This document shows positions 20,225-28,238 of a stretch of 37,993 nucleotides of DNA, piece after piece; the first letter of the stretch is position 1; each line of letters starts with the position of its first letter. The notes beneath the pieces are model-generated. The model was not told the origin of the DNA. It saw only the letters and a program-made list of their open reading frames with translations, and searched no databases. The position numbers and the translations under genes are program-made. The DNA is from a virus, in the IMG/VR virus record IMGVR_UViG_3300009158_000102, positions 1 through 37,993 of that record, one strand, 5' to 3'.

Positions 20225-22303
20225 TCAGGCAGCGCCCTTGCTCTTCACCCCGGCGCGGTACTCGCCCAGGGCCACGCCGAAGTCGTAGAACACCCGCCAC
20301 GAGACGCCGAGCGTTTCGGGGGTGGCGTCCATCCCGAAGAACTCGACGGTCGGGGTCTCCAGCCCGCCGAGATAGGCGATTTCGAGCGCGGCCACGTCGG
20401 CGGGGTCGCCGAGGAGATACCACGCGGTCGAGCTCGCCCCCGACAGCGTCGAGTTGGAGAGCCACGGCGACACGTAGGGCACGAACGAACCCTGCCAGAC
20501 GTTCTCGTTGGGGGCCTTCGACGACGTGGGGCCGAGCAGGTACTTCGAGTTCATGAGGGCTTTCGCGGTCTCCTCAAGGGCCGTCGGCACGACGAGGATC
20601 TTCGGCTCGACCATGATCGGCAGACCGTCGGGGCCGACCTGGTCGCGGAACAGCTGCACCGCGGTCGAGAGGCTGGACGACTGGAGATTCGTCGAGGCAC
20701 CCTCGAAGTAGTTGTTCCGCGCGGACGTGAAGAAGCTCGATCCGGCACCCGTGGCGTTGAGGGCCGTGAAGAGCACCTTCTCGCGGCTGTGCATCGCCTT
20801 TCGGCCGAGCGCCTGGGCGTTGTCGGCGAAGGCGTTGAGGTCGTCGTTGATGAGATCCTGCCGGGTGATGCTCAGCACCGCACCGCGGGTCTGCACCTGG
20901 CGAGTGCGCGACTCTTCGGCCATCCGGAGGTGCTTCAGCTCACCGTCCTTGCCGACGAGTTGGAGCTCGCCGTTCAAGGCCAAGCTGTAGACCGTGTTGG
21001 GCTGGAAGTTGTTGTGGCTCTTCTTCGCGGCGATGGCGGCCGCCACGCTGGGAGCCGTCTGGAACGCGGTCTGGATCGCCTTGTTGGCGACGTTGCCGAC
21101 GATGCCCGAGAGCTCGCTCGTGGAGAACGCGGCCTTGATCCACGGCAGGGTTCCGGGATCGGCGTCGATCGACACGCCCTTGGAGGCGGCGATCTGCTCG
21201 GCGTGCCACCGCAGGCCACGCCGGCGGAGCTTGCTGGCCCGGTCGAGCGTTTCCTCGGTGTAGCTGTTCTCGACGTTCAGGCCGGCGGCCATGCACAGGC
21301 TCGCCTCGATGATCTTCTCGTTCACGGTGCTCTCCTTGGAGTGGATGGCCGGCAGGGCGGGCCGCGAAGCGCGGATCACCTCCAGCTCGACCTTGTTCTT
21401 GTCCCAGCCCTCGGCGATGGCCTTGGCGGCGATCGAGGAGTGCTTTTCGCCGCAGGTGGCCTGGATCATGCCGATGCGCTCGGCTTCGGCCGCCGCCTGG
21501 GCGCGGATGGTCGCCACGGTGCTGGCGGCGATGGCCGCGTCACCAGCGGAAGCCGCGACGGGCTCGCGCGGGGGAGTGTCGGTGGCGGCTGGCGGCGGGG
21601 TCTCCGTCACGTCGTCGTAGGCGACCTGGAGCGCGGCGGTCTGCTCCGGCGTGAGGTCCGCGTAGACGAAACCGAGCGATTCGACCCAAGCCTGGAAGTC
21701 CATGTTGCCCTCGTTGTTGGCGGCCGCAGCCGCGATGGAAACGGTCGTGGAAGCGTCCGCCCCGTTGGGCAGAATCGCGATATGGCGAAGACGGGTAGCC
21801 TTGAACAGCAGGAAGCCGGAAGGGCCGGCGGTGATGTCGCGGCCGTTGACGGTGACGGTCTGCCCCGGGCGAACGCGGGCCGGGGGCTCCGTGGGCTCGG
21901 CGCCGATGGAGGCCTGGAGCGGCACCCCTTCGCTCGCCAGGCGGATGGCCGTGGCCGCGATCGCGTTGGTGCGGGAGATCCGGCCGGTGGCCGTGAGCCG
22001 CTGGCCGTCGACGGCCTGGACGGTCGCGGAGCCGAGCGTTGCGGCCAGGGTGTTGGTGTGGCCGTCGAGCAGCACCACGGGGCCGTCGGCCTCGACGCCG
22101 GCGACATCGCACACGAGCGGGCCGATGCCGGCCACCGACATGACGCCGCCGTTGTAGGCCTCGATGCTGACTGCCACCGGGGCGTCGGGGTCGGCCTGAG
22201 CCGCCTCGATCTGCACGATCGCAGCGGCGTTCAACGTGAACGGCTGCGACGCTGCCGCGAGGATCATTCGGTCACGGCGTCGGCGGGCGCGGCGATCCAT
22301 CAT
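20225..22303 (-). CDS. Fused prohead protease and Mu gpT-like major capsid protein
   Basis: 692 residues. The N-terminal about 210 residues ('GPLVCDVAGVEADGPVVLLD', 'GHTNTLAATLGSATVQAVDG', 'AIRLASEGVPLQASIGAE') resemble the Mu gpI / U35-type prohead protease. A flexible, acidic, proline-rich linker (about 210-260) and a helical, glutamate-rich scaffold-like section (about 260-330) come next. The C-terminal about 350 residues ('CMAAGLNVENSYTEETLDRA', 'KSHNNFQPNTVYSLALNGEL' and 'TLGVSWRVFYDFGVALGEYR') match the Mu gpT-like major head subunit with HK97-type fold. Protease, scaffold and capsid are thus made as one polyprotein that must be cleaved during head maturation. It overlaps the portal gene by ATGA. 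Confidence 0.85.
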   Translation of the reverse strand: MMDRRARRRRDRMILAAASQPFTLNAAAIVQIEAAQADPDAPVAVSIEAYNGGVMSVAGIGPLVCDVAGVEADGPVVLLDGHTNTLAATLGSATVQAVDGQRLTATGRISRTNAIAATAIRLASEGVPLQASIGAEPTEPPARVRPGQTVTVNGRDITAGPSGFLLFKATRLRHIAILPNGADASTTVSIAAAAANNEGNMDFQAWVESLGFVYADLTPEQTAALQVAYDDVTETPPPAATDTPPREPVAASAGDAAIAASTVATIRAQAAAEAERIGMIQATCGEKHSSIAAKAIAEGWDKNKVELEVIRASRPALPAIHSKESTVNEKIIEASLCMAAGLNVENSYTEETLDRASKLRRRGLRWHAEQIAASKGVSIDADPGTLPWIKAAFSTSELSGIVGNVANKAIQTAFQTAPSVAAAIAAKKSHNNFQPNTVYSLALNGELQLVGKDGELKHLRMAEESRTRQVQTRGAVLSITRQDLINDDLNAFADNAQALGRKAMHSREKVLFTALNATGAGSSFFTSARNNYFEGASTNLQSSSLSTAVQLFRDQVGPDGLPIMVEPKILVVPTALEETAKALMNSKYLLGPTSSKAPNENVWQGSFVPYVSPWLSNSTLSGASSTAWYLLGDPADVAALEIAYLGGLETPTVEFFGMDATPETLGVSWRVFYDFGVALGEYRAGVKSKGAA

Positions 22304-23769
22304 CGGCCTCCCCCGGCCGGAACGGCCGCTTGTTCAGCGAGATCGGACAGGGCCCCGGCACGGCTGGCGGCCGTGGTGACGGCGGTCGAGTCGGGCAGCG
22401 CGAGCCCGAGCTCGCCGAGCAGGGCACGCTCGCGAGCGATCTGCCGCATGCCGGCTTCCCAATCCTTGCCGCGGTTCGCCCACTCCTCGGCCAGCGAGGT
22501 CGTGAGGTTCCCGAGCCGGGTGGCTTGGGCGTTGGCTTCCTTGTTCGGGTCGACGTGCTCGCGCCCTTCCCAAATCCACTGGTGGGTGCACTCGGCCAGC
22601 GGCGGGAACCCGTCGGGGATCACGCCCGGCTCGCGGGCGGCTTCGTCGAGCCACGCGGCGAAGATGCGGTCGATGACCTCCTCCTCGACTTCGGAGTGGT
22701 CGACGTGCTGGGCCCGGCCGAACATCTGGTTGTCGAGGCGGCCGGAAGCGTAGTTGTAGGCCGACGAGTTGCCCCGCGCGATGTTGCTGGGCACGTTCTC
22801 GCAGCGGGCCGCCTCGTCGATGAGCTCCGCCTTGAACTCAGAGTAGGTCGTCGTCGGCTGCTCCGCCTTCAGCTGCTCGAGGCGGTAGCCGCCGGGAAGC
22901 GTGGTGAACATGTTCCGCTCGAACTCGACCGCCTCGAACGCCTCGCCCTCGACCGATTCGCCATCGTCGGGGGCGCCGTCCGTGTAGAGCACCCCGGCCT
23001 GCATAGCGGCGGCTTCGGCGGCGCCGAGCACGGCCAGGGTGTAGCGGCGGAGCTTCGAGAAGAGCGGCAGGGCCGGGGCGATGATCGACACGCCGCGCTT
23101 CTGGCCGGGCCGCTCCAGGCGGAACCAGTGGATCACGTAGGCCGCATCGACCTCGTCCACCTCCATGCTGTGCAGCACGTCACCCGGGTGGGTGCGGAGG
23201 ATGTGGTAGGTCTCGGGGTTCCCAAACGCGTCGAAGACGATCCCGTCGACGGCGTTTTCGTTGACGAGCCCGGGGGTCGTGACCTGGTCGGCCTCGACCA
23301 GCCGCAGGTCGAGTTTGATCGGGTGGTTGATTTTGGGGTTCGACACGAGCACGGCGAAGGCCTCGCCGTCGCGGCTCAGGCACTGCCGCATGCACCGCAG
23401 CTTCCGGGCGAGCTTCGCGGCCTTGGCCCACGATTCCCACTGCCGTTCAATGGGGGCCGCGTCGAAGCCCTCGGGGGCCGCGACCTGGAGCGTGGGACCG
23501 GTGCCGATCAGGTCGTTGGCGACCGTGCGCACCAGGCCCGCGGCATAGCAGTTGTTGGCCACCTCATACCGGGCGCGGCTGCGGATCGTCTGCCGCACCA
23601 ATGGCGACATCGACGCGTTGGCGCTCAGCTGGTCGGCGGCCGCCCAGTGCTTGCGGTTGTCGTCGGTCGTGCGGGCGGCATCGTAGCCGGCGCGGATCAC
23701 CCGCACGGCCTGCCGCACCACGCGGCGCGGAGCCGAGAAAGCGCCGAGGATGGTGGCGAACAGCCCCAT
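22300..23769 (-). CDS. Portal protein (lambda gpB-like)
   Basis: 489 residues from ATG 23769 ('MGLFATILGAFSAPRRVVRQ'). The family pattern is clear: 'AARTTDDNRKHWAAADQLSA', 'SPLVRQTIRSRARYEVANNC', 'SIIAPALPLFSKLRRYTLAV' and 'FKAELIDEAARCENVPSNIA' with a stalk-like C-terminal helix. It forms the dodecameric ring that admits DNA and joins to the tail. It overlaps the gpW-like gene by a single base and the capsid polyprotein by four. Upstream in-frame coding to 24009 is not used. Confidence 0.88.
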   Translation of the reverse strand: MGLFATILGAFSAPRRVVRQAVRVIRAGYDAARTTDDNRKHWAAADQLSANASMSPLVRQTIRSRARYEVANNCYAAGLVRTVANDLIGTGPTLQVAAPEGFDAAPIERQWESWAKAAKLARKLRCMRQCLSRDGEAFAVLVSNPKINHPIKLDLRLVEADQVTTPGLVNENAVDGIVFDAFGNPETYHILRTHPGDVLHSMEVDEVDAAYVIHWFRLERPGQKRGVSIIAPALPLFSKLRRYTLAVLGAAEAAAMQAGVLYTDGAPDDGESVEGEAFEAVEFERNMFTTLPGGYRLEQLKAEQPTTTYSEFKAELIDEAARCENVPSNIARGNSSAYNYASGRLDNQMFGRAQHVDHSEVEEEVIDRIFAAWLDEAAREPGVIPDGFPPLAECTHQWIWEGREHVDPNKEANAQATRLGNLTTSLAEEWANRGKDWEAGMRQIARERALLGELGLALPDSTAVTTAASRAGALSDLAEQAAVPAGGGR

Positions 23770-23969
23770 CAGACGGCCCCCGGGGGAACGATCCGCGTGA
23801 ATCGCATTCCGCGGTGGGGCTTGGCCTGGGCCCTTTTGCTGGCGAGGTAGCGGTCGGCCGCGATCTGGTCCTGGATCGCGTGTTGCTCGAAAGACCCCTG
23901 GTCGCCCGTGGCCTTTGCAGGCCCGGATGCGTTCTCGCGGATCGCGTTGGTGATGGTCTCGTCGGGCAC
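23769..23969 (-). CDS. gpW-like head-tail joining protein
   Basis: 66 residues from GTG 23969 ('VPDETITNAIRENASGPAKA'), chosen because AGAGG lies 8 bases upstream; an upstream GTG at 23999 would give 76 residues with no clear ribosome site. The sequence is a small helical protein with 'HAIQDQIAADRYLASKRA' and a C-terminal 'GMRFTRIVPPGAV'. Size (lambda gpW is 68) and location between terminase and portal genes (lambda order A, W, B) support it. Role: helps the completed head accept the tail. Confidence 0.7.
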   Translation of the reverse strand: MPDETITNAIRENASGPAKATGDQGSFEQHAIQDQIAADRYLASKRAQAKPHRGMRFTRIVPPGAV

Positions 23970-24009
23970 GCGCCGTACCTCTGGAGTTGATTTCTCCACA
24001 GAGAATCAA

Positions 24010-24115
24010 CGCAATCGGCGCGCGAAGTGGCGGCGCGAATCCTCGGATTTTCGGAAAAGTGCCATATGTGGCACTGAGCCGGCCCGGGGCGGGGCGTATC
24101 AGCCAGTTCTGGCAC
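24010..24115. promoter_or_regulatory. Regulatory gap before the virion operon, with hairpin and shared motif
   Basis: A 106-base non-coding gap at the head of the portal-capsid operon. It has an inverted repeat GTGCCA-TATG-TGGCAC (24059-24074) directly next to TTTTCGGAAAAGTGCCA (24048-24064). The same motif, TTTTCGGAAAGTGCCA, lies at 36647-36662 beside the early promoter. On the minus strand it reads TGGCACTTTTCCGAAAA. A late promoter or operator is likely. Confidence 0.5.
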
Positions 24116-24301
24116 TCACGGCATCCGCCGCTTCACTGCCGCTTTGGTGGTCGACTCGTGGGTCGTGAGTCGCCGCCCGCAGTGCCTGCACTCCTTGTAG
24201 CGCCGCACCATGCCCTCGCGCACGCGCCGGGTGTGGGTGGTCCGGAGATCCTGGCATCCGCACCCCCGGCAGCGGATCCCGACATCGTCTGTCGCGCTCA
24301 T
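24116..24301 (-). CDS. NrdR-like zinc-ribbon small protein
   Basis: 61 residues from ATG 24301, overlapping the terminase stop by ATGA. 'CRGCGCQDLRTTHTRRVREG' then 'YKECRHCGRRLTTHESTTKA' is a CxxC...CxxC zinc ribbon whose spacing and 'RRLTTHE' tail match the N-terminal zinc ribbon of NrdR and related regulators. It lacks the rest of NrdR (the ATP cone). A DNA-binding regulator of the adjacent late region is a fair guess. Confidence 0.7.
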   Translation of the reverse strand: MSATDDVGIRCRGCGCQDLRTTHTRRVREGMVRRYKECRHCGRRLTTHESTTKAAVKRRMP

Positions 24302-26409
24302 GCCGTCCCCCGTTTCCTGGCTTGGAGTTCTGCGAACGAGACCCGCTTCCGCTTCGCGCCCCGAAACCCCTCGGCCCCCGCCAGCCGCACGCCGAGCATC
24401 GACGCCGCCACGGCGCAGCCGGTGAGGCAGTCGAGGAAGTGGTTGTCGGGCTTGCCGGGCCGCTCTTTCCACTCGTCGACCGTCCGCCCCTTGGCCGTGT
24501 TGGTGACGCGCGTTTCGGCCGTCAGCTGGTCGGCGAGCATCCGGTGCCACTCGGGCTTGTCGCCGAAGAGCGACAGGCTCCCGGCGTCACCTCGAGGAAC
24601 GGCGAGCCGCGCGTGCACGAACGACTTCCAGTAGTTCACATCCATCTCGACGTTCCGGATGATGCGTTTCTTCGCCGTGGCCTGGACGCGCCAGTAGTGG
24701 CCCACCAGGTCGCCGGGCTTCTTCGCGTACATGGCAAACGGCGTTTGCGAGGCCTTCACGCCGTACCCTCGCGATGGCATGACGATGCCGTGGAGGCCCG
24801 ACTCGTGGCAGAACTGGTAGACCGCGTCGGGCAGATAGCCGGCGTCGACGATCGCCCGTTCGATGCGCATCACCGAACCATCCTCCCGCTTCCACTCGCG
24901 GGCGAACTGCTCCTGGTGCAGCATTCGGAGTCCCTCCATCAATCGCCCTTCCGGGCTCTTGGCCTTGGTGACATCCGACAGCCGCTTCGTGATCTCGCGG
25001 AGCGTGAAATACATCCGCCGCTGATCTGGGAAACAGCCGTAGTCGACCACGTAGCCCGTGAAGGTTTCGTCCCACGCGCACACCATCCAGTAAAGCGCCT
25101 CTCCCTGGCAGTCGCTGAACATCGTGAGCCGCGTGCACCCCAGCGGGATCGTGCCGCGTTTCTTGCCGCTGAGCTTCTCGGCGATCTCTTGGGCGCTCAG
25201 GTCGGTGGCCTCGACCTGCACCTCCGGGATCGGTTCGTTCTGGTACTCCGCCGCGAATGCCCCCTCGCCGCGGTCGATGCGGATGTTCCACGCGTGCTGG
25301 ATGGCCGAAATCTCGTCGTCGTGCTTCCGCTCCGGCCACGCGACCTCCGCCCCTTCGTCCATCGCGGCGCGGTTCTTGCGATAGAACGCGTCGGCGGCCC
25401 CCGTGCCGGTTCCGTCGCGCTGCCCCTTCCGCCGCAGCTCGGCGTATTGCTCCCACAGCTCGACGTTGGTCGGCCACGCGTAGACGAGTTTCATCCGCTG
25501 GCCCTGCCACGCCGGATGCCGCTTCCGGTCGAGCAGCCGCTCCGCTAGGTCGTCGGGGCTCACCACCGTCACCGTGGCGAGTCCGGCGATCCGCACGTTG
25601 GGGCCGGCGAGCCCGAGGATCGCCCCTTTGAGCACCCGCTCGCGGTCGGCGACCTGCTTGGGGCTTCTCGCGGAGTCGTCCGTTTGCGGGTCGTCGATCA
25701 GCACCAGCGATGGGCGGATCGTTTTCCCGTCTCGCGGCCGCTTCGCCTTCATGCCGCGGACGGCTCCGGTGATGCCGGCGACCTTGATGATTCCGCCCGA
25801 TGCGTCCGACCCCGGAATCGTCGGCAGGCGGATCTCGCGATCTTTCCAGATGATGTACGTCGCCTTGGCCTGAAATGTCTGGCCGCGTGCGCGGTTGTTG
25901 ATCCGTTCCATTTTGACGATCGGGAACACGATCTCGGGAAAGTCGGCGAGGAGAAGCTCGTTCGTTTCGTATTCGGTTTTCAGCGAGTCGAGCATGCCGG
26001 CCGCGTGATCCTCGGTGGATCCGATGATGGCCGTGAAGTCTCGGTGCCCGTAGTTTTTCGCCCACTCGGCGGCCACTTCGACGATGCTCGTTTTTCCGCT
26101 CCCGCGCGGCATTGCGAATGCCAGGAGCTCGCCGTCGAGCACGGCGGCCTCCACCGCTTTGAGCACCTTCAAGTGGTCGGCAGACCATTTCAGCGAGAAT
26201 GTCGCGGAGTGGTACGTTTCGCAATACAGCTTGAAGTTCCGCCGACAGGCATCACGCCGCTTTTGGTTTTCGACCGGCGGCAGCTCGCCGATGTCGCGGC
26301 CGGATTTACTGGCGGCCTTGTCGCGTGCCGCCTCGCGTTGGCGACGCGTGTTGTGCCGCTTGGCTGACTTGTCTACCCGCGTCGAGCCGTTCCCGCCGAA
26401 CAGCGTCAC
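24298..26409 (-). CDS. Terminase large subunit (GpA-like)
   Basis: 703 residues. ATPase domain: Walker A 'AMPRGSGKTSI' (Gly103-Lys106 region) and Walker B 'LVLIDDPQ' (Asp239-Asp240). An N-terminal lysine/arginine-rich extension with 'VENQKRRDACRRNFKLYCET' leads in. The nuclease domain has 'LTMFSDCQGEALYWMVCAWD' and 'RAIVDAGYLPDAVY' acidic patches and a C-terminal 'PDNHFLDCLTGCAVAASMLG', where the Asp of 'NHFLDC' is a typical metal ligand in this family. It powers DNA packaging into the head. The GpA family is often associated with cos-type ends; the cos site itself was not found. Confidence 0.88.
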   Translation of the reverse strand: MTLFGGNGSTRVDKSAKRHNTRRQREAARDKAASKSGRDIGELPPVENQKRRDACRRNFKLYCETYHSATFSLKWSADHLKVLKAVEAAVLDGELLAFAMPRGSGKTSIVEVAAEWAKNYGHRDFTAIIGSTEDHAAGMLDSLKTEYETNELLLADFPEIVFPIVKMERINNRARGQTFQAKATYIIWKDREIRLPTIPGSDASGGIIKVAGITGAVRGMKAKRPRDGKTIRPSLVLIDDPQTDDSARSPKQVADRERVLKGAILGLAGPNVRIAGLATVTVVSPDDLAERLLDRKRHPAWQGQRMKLVYAWPTNVELWEQYAELRRKGQRDGTGTGAADAFYRKNRAAMDEGAEVAWPERKHDDEISAIQHAWNIRIDRGEGAFAAEYQNEPIPEVQVEATDLSAQEIAEKLSGKKRGTIPLGCTRLTMFSDCQGEALYWMVCAWDETFTGYVVDYGCFPDQRRMYFTLREITKRLSDVTKAKSPEGRLMEGLRMLHQEQFAREWKREDGSVMRIERAIVDAGYLPDAVYQFCHESGLHGIVMPSRGYGVKASQTPFAMYAKKPGDLVGHYWRVQATAKKRIIRNVEMDVNYWKSFVHARLAVPRGDAGSLSLFGDKPEWHRMLADQLTAETRVTNTAKGRTVDEWKERPGKPDNHFLDCLTGCAVAASMLGVRLAGAEGFRGAKRKRVSFAELQARKRGTA

Positions 26410-26768
26410 AGGCCGATCTCCGTGATGTTTTTCAGCACCTTCCGGGCGCCGTCGAAGTCGCCGACCTCGAGCATCCTGCGATACAGCTCACGGTAGGACA
26501 CGAGCACCCAGCCGCGGAGTGCGTCGGAATCGGGCGTGCCCTCGCTTGCAAGATGAGCGCGCACCAGTGCCATCGTCTCGCGATGGTCGGTCGTGGGGTA
26601 TTTGGCGCGGAGCGCTTCGAGGACGTCGTGCTCGCTCGCGCCGCTTATCAGCCATTGGATGACGGCGATCGGCGGCGGCGGCGCTGGTTCATCCGTGCTT
26701 GTGCCACCATGCGGTTGCGTTGGTGTGACTTCCGTCAGCGATGTTTCGCTTTTGCGTTTTCCAGACAT
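26406..26768 (-). CDS. Candidate small terminase subunit
   Basis: 120 residues, coupled to the large subunit by ATGA. The acidic, proline-rich N-terminus ('EPAPPPPIAVIQWLISGASE') is followed by a helical domain with 'SGASEHDVLEALRAKYPTTD', where a short helix-turn-helix-like element can be drawn, and 'VGDFDGARKVLKNITEIGL'. No firm family signature is visible; the assignment rests on position and size. It also overlaps the PLD gene upstream by 80 bases, unusual for this genome. Confidence 0.5.
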   Translation of the reverse strand: MSGKRKSETSLTEVTPTQPHGGTSTDEPAPPPPIAVIQWLISGASEHDVLEALRAKYPTTDHRETMALVRAHLASEGTPDSDALRGWVLVSYRELYRRMLEVGDFDGARKVLKNITEIGL

Positions 26769-27426
26769 CGTCCATGGCCTCCATGAGAAACGCCGCGAGC
26801 TCAGGGTCGTGGGCGACCGTGAAGTCTTCGAGCCGCGGGTTATGGTTTAGGTTCATGCTCGTCCGTGAGACAACCTGCCACCGTTCATTCCGAATCACCG
26901 AAAACTTCGCGTGCGTCCGCGTGACGCGGATTGCGTCCGGGCCGAATGCCTCCCGGATTCTGGCGGCCAGCTGCGGGGCGCGGCGAACGAACGTCACATC
27001 GACCAGCCACCGGGCCGCAGTGAGTTTCCCGGATGCGATCATGTCGAGCATTTTCGACACGTCGGTGTTGGCGGCGGTCCAGGTGGATACGTGGAGCTCT
27101 GCGGGCCCAGTGATTTCGACAATGGCCTGGATCATGTCGGTCAGGGAAAACTGGCCTTTGGTGAGTCCGAAGATCTCGCGGCCGTCGAGGTTCAGCGACG
27201 ACACCGCGGCCGCAGCGGATTCGGCTCGGCGAAGATCGTGGATTTCGCGTTTCCGCTCGCGCACCAGGGCGACATGCCCGCGGCGGATCACGTCCGGATC
27301 GACGACGGGTTCGTGTTTGTCGAATAGCAGCGGGTTTTGGCGAAGCGGCGGCACGTCTGGCATGGTGGTATCCGTGTGGAAACTAGGTTTCTCGGGGGTC
27401 GTTTCGCGGCTGGTAGGATTCGGCAT
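26689..27426 (-). CDS. PLD-fold (HKD motif) protein
   Basis: 245 residues. 'RTHAKFSVIRNERWQVVSRT' carries a single HxK motif with downstream 'SMNLNHNPRLEDFTV', the signature of the phospholipase D superfamily nuclease fold. One HKD is present; such proteins usually dimerise to build the active site. An N-terminal region with 'RRAESAAAAVSSLNLDGREI' is helical. Phage members include nucleases and regulators of packaging. Adjacent to terminase genes, so a packaging or DNA-processing role is suggested. Confidence 0.7.
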   Translation of the reverse strand: MPNPTSRETTPEKPSFHTDTTMPDVPPLRQNPLLFDKHEPVVDPDVIRRGHVALVRERKREIHDLRRAESAAAAVSSLNLDGREIFGLTKGQFSLTDMIQAIVEITGPAELHVSTWTAANTDVSKMLDMIASGKLTAARWLVDVTFVRRAPQLAARIREAFGPDAIRVTRTHAKFSVIRNERWQVVSRTSMNLNHNPRLEDFTVAHDPELAAFLMEAMDDVWKTQKRNIADGSHTNATAWWHKHG

Positions 27427-27571
27427 CGCTCCGCAGCACCAGGAACACGCCGTCGACCTCGACGTGTTTGATTCGGTTTTCGTGGATGAGCCGGCGAATG
27501 TAGGCCCGCGTCACGCCGGCCAGTTTCGCGGCGGTTCCGACTCGAACGTAGTGGGCAGGATCGATTCGCAT
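27383..27571 (-). CDS. Excisionase/MerR-type helix-turn-helix protein
   Basis: 62 residues from ATG 27571. 'YVRVGTAAKLAGVTRAYIRR' followed by 'LIHENRIKHVEVDGVFLVLR' is a winged helix-turn-helix of the excisionase/AlpA-like type, with the polar wing. Likely a DNA-binding regulator. It overlaps the downstream PLD gene by 44 bases. It is far from the integrase, so a transcriptional role may be as likely as excision control. Confidence 0.8.
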   Translation of the reverse strand: MRIDPAHYVRVGTAAKLAGVTRAYIRRLIHENRIKHVEVDGVFLVLRSDAESYQPRNDPRET

Positions 27572-27573
27572 GG

Positions 27574-28065
27574 TCAGGCGGGGATAGCGTGTTGTTGAAC
27601 CGGCGAGGACACCGGGCTGGTGAATCCGCGGTCGGTGAACAGCTGCACGTCGGCGGGATCGGTCCCGTCTACTCGCACAATCCTCCCCGCGTCGTCGGCG
27701 AGGAAGTAGCTTCCGACGACCGGGCGGCCGGTCCGACGATAGCGAAGGTTCGCGGCGTTCCGCGGTCCGCCGTCGGCGGGAACTTCGCCGGCCACGCGGT
27801 AGGCAAACCGTCGCTCCAGCTCGAGCGATTCCATTTCGGCGACGCGGGCGGCGTGCTCGGCTTCCGCGCGAACGCGGTTTCCGTTTGACGCGGTTCGTCT
27901 GCCGTATCGGGCCGCCCCGGCGCAGACGACGCCCCAAAACTCCACCGCTCCGGTTTCGCCGTCGGCGCACCGAGCCCGGACCGCGACGCGGCGACGGGGG
28001 CAGTTCGTCCCGCAGTGCTCGCATTTTCCTTCGTCGGCCATCCCGAGGATCTCGATCTTCGTCAT
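27574..28065 (-). CDS. Hypothetical protein with zinc-binding N-terminus
   Basis: 163 residues from ATG 28065. 'MADEGKCEHCGTNCPRRRVA' (about 9-28) contains CxxC..xC that could bind zinc, and 'VRARCADGETGAVEFWGVVC' adds more cysteines. The second half ('RYRRTGRPVVGSYFLADDAG') is unassigned. The gene is first after a sigma70-like promoter at 28094-28122, so it opens a transcript that also includes the HTH and terminase genes. Confidence 0.6.
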   Translation of the reverse strand: MTKIEILGMADEGKCEHCGTNCPRRRVAVRARCADGETGAVEFWGVVCAGAARYGRRTASNGNRVRAEAEHAARVAEMESLELERRFAYRVAGEVPADGGPRNAANLRYRRTGRPVVGSYFLADDAGRIVRVDGTDPADVQLFTDRGFTSPVSSPVQQHAIPA

Positions 28066-28093
28066 GATTCGCGTTCCATTTCGTGGTACGTAC

Positions 28094-28122
28094 ATCGTAT
28101 CCGAATGGATACTATACGTCAA
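28094..28122 (-). promoter_or_regulatory. Sigma70-type promoter with overlapping operator-like palindrome
   Basis: On the minus strand: TTGACG (28117-28122), a 17-base spacer, TACGAT (28094-28099). The inverted repeat GTATCC-GAAT-GGATAC (28097-28112) covers the -10 edge and spacer, a good place for a repressor. It drives the genes from 28065 leftward. Confidence 0.65.
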
Positions 28123-28128
28123 CCGGAT

Positions 28129-28152
28129 TCCGATGGTTCGATCGGATTTTTT
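28129..28152 (+). terminator. Stem-loop followed by T6, plus strand
   Basis: TCCGAT-ggttcg-ATCGGA followed directly by six Ts (28147-28152), oriented to stop rightward transcription. No rightward gene precedes it, so it may protect the leftward promoter from antisense reading or simply be an operator. Confidence 0.4.
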
Positions 28153-28238
28153 GGGGTGGGCCAAGTCTCTGCCGACGGGAGGGCAATCCGCAGGCCGTGG
28201 CCCCGCCGCCGCCTGGCCGGGAGAACCTATTTCGTCCG

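Noticed and set aside
20201-22753. 850-residue plus-strand ORF
   Set aside because: It is antisense to the capsid polyprotein and portal gene, rich in Arg/Gly/His, with no recognised domain. GC-rich codon bias makes such shadow frames open.
24048-24074. Sigma54 promoter (TGGCAC box on the minus strand)
   Set aside because: The downstream TTGC element at the required spacing is absent.
24587-26224. 545-residue minus-strand ORF in another frame of the terminase
   Set aside because: Arginine-rich frame-shifted shadow of the GpA-type terminase, which has clear ATPase motifs.
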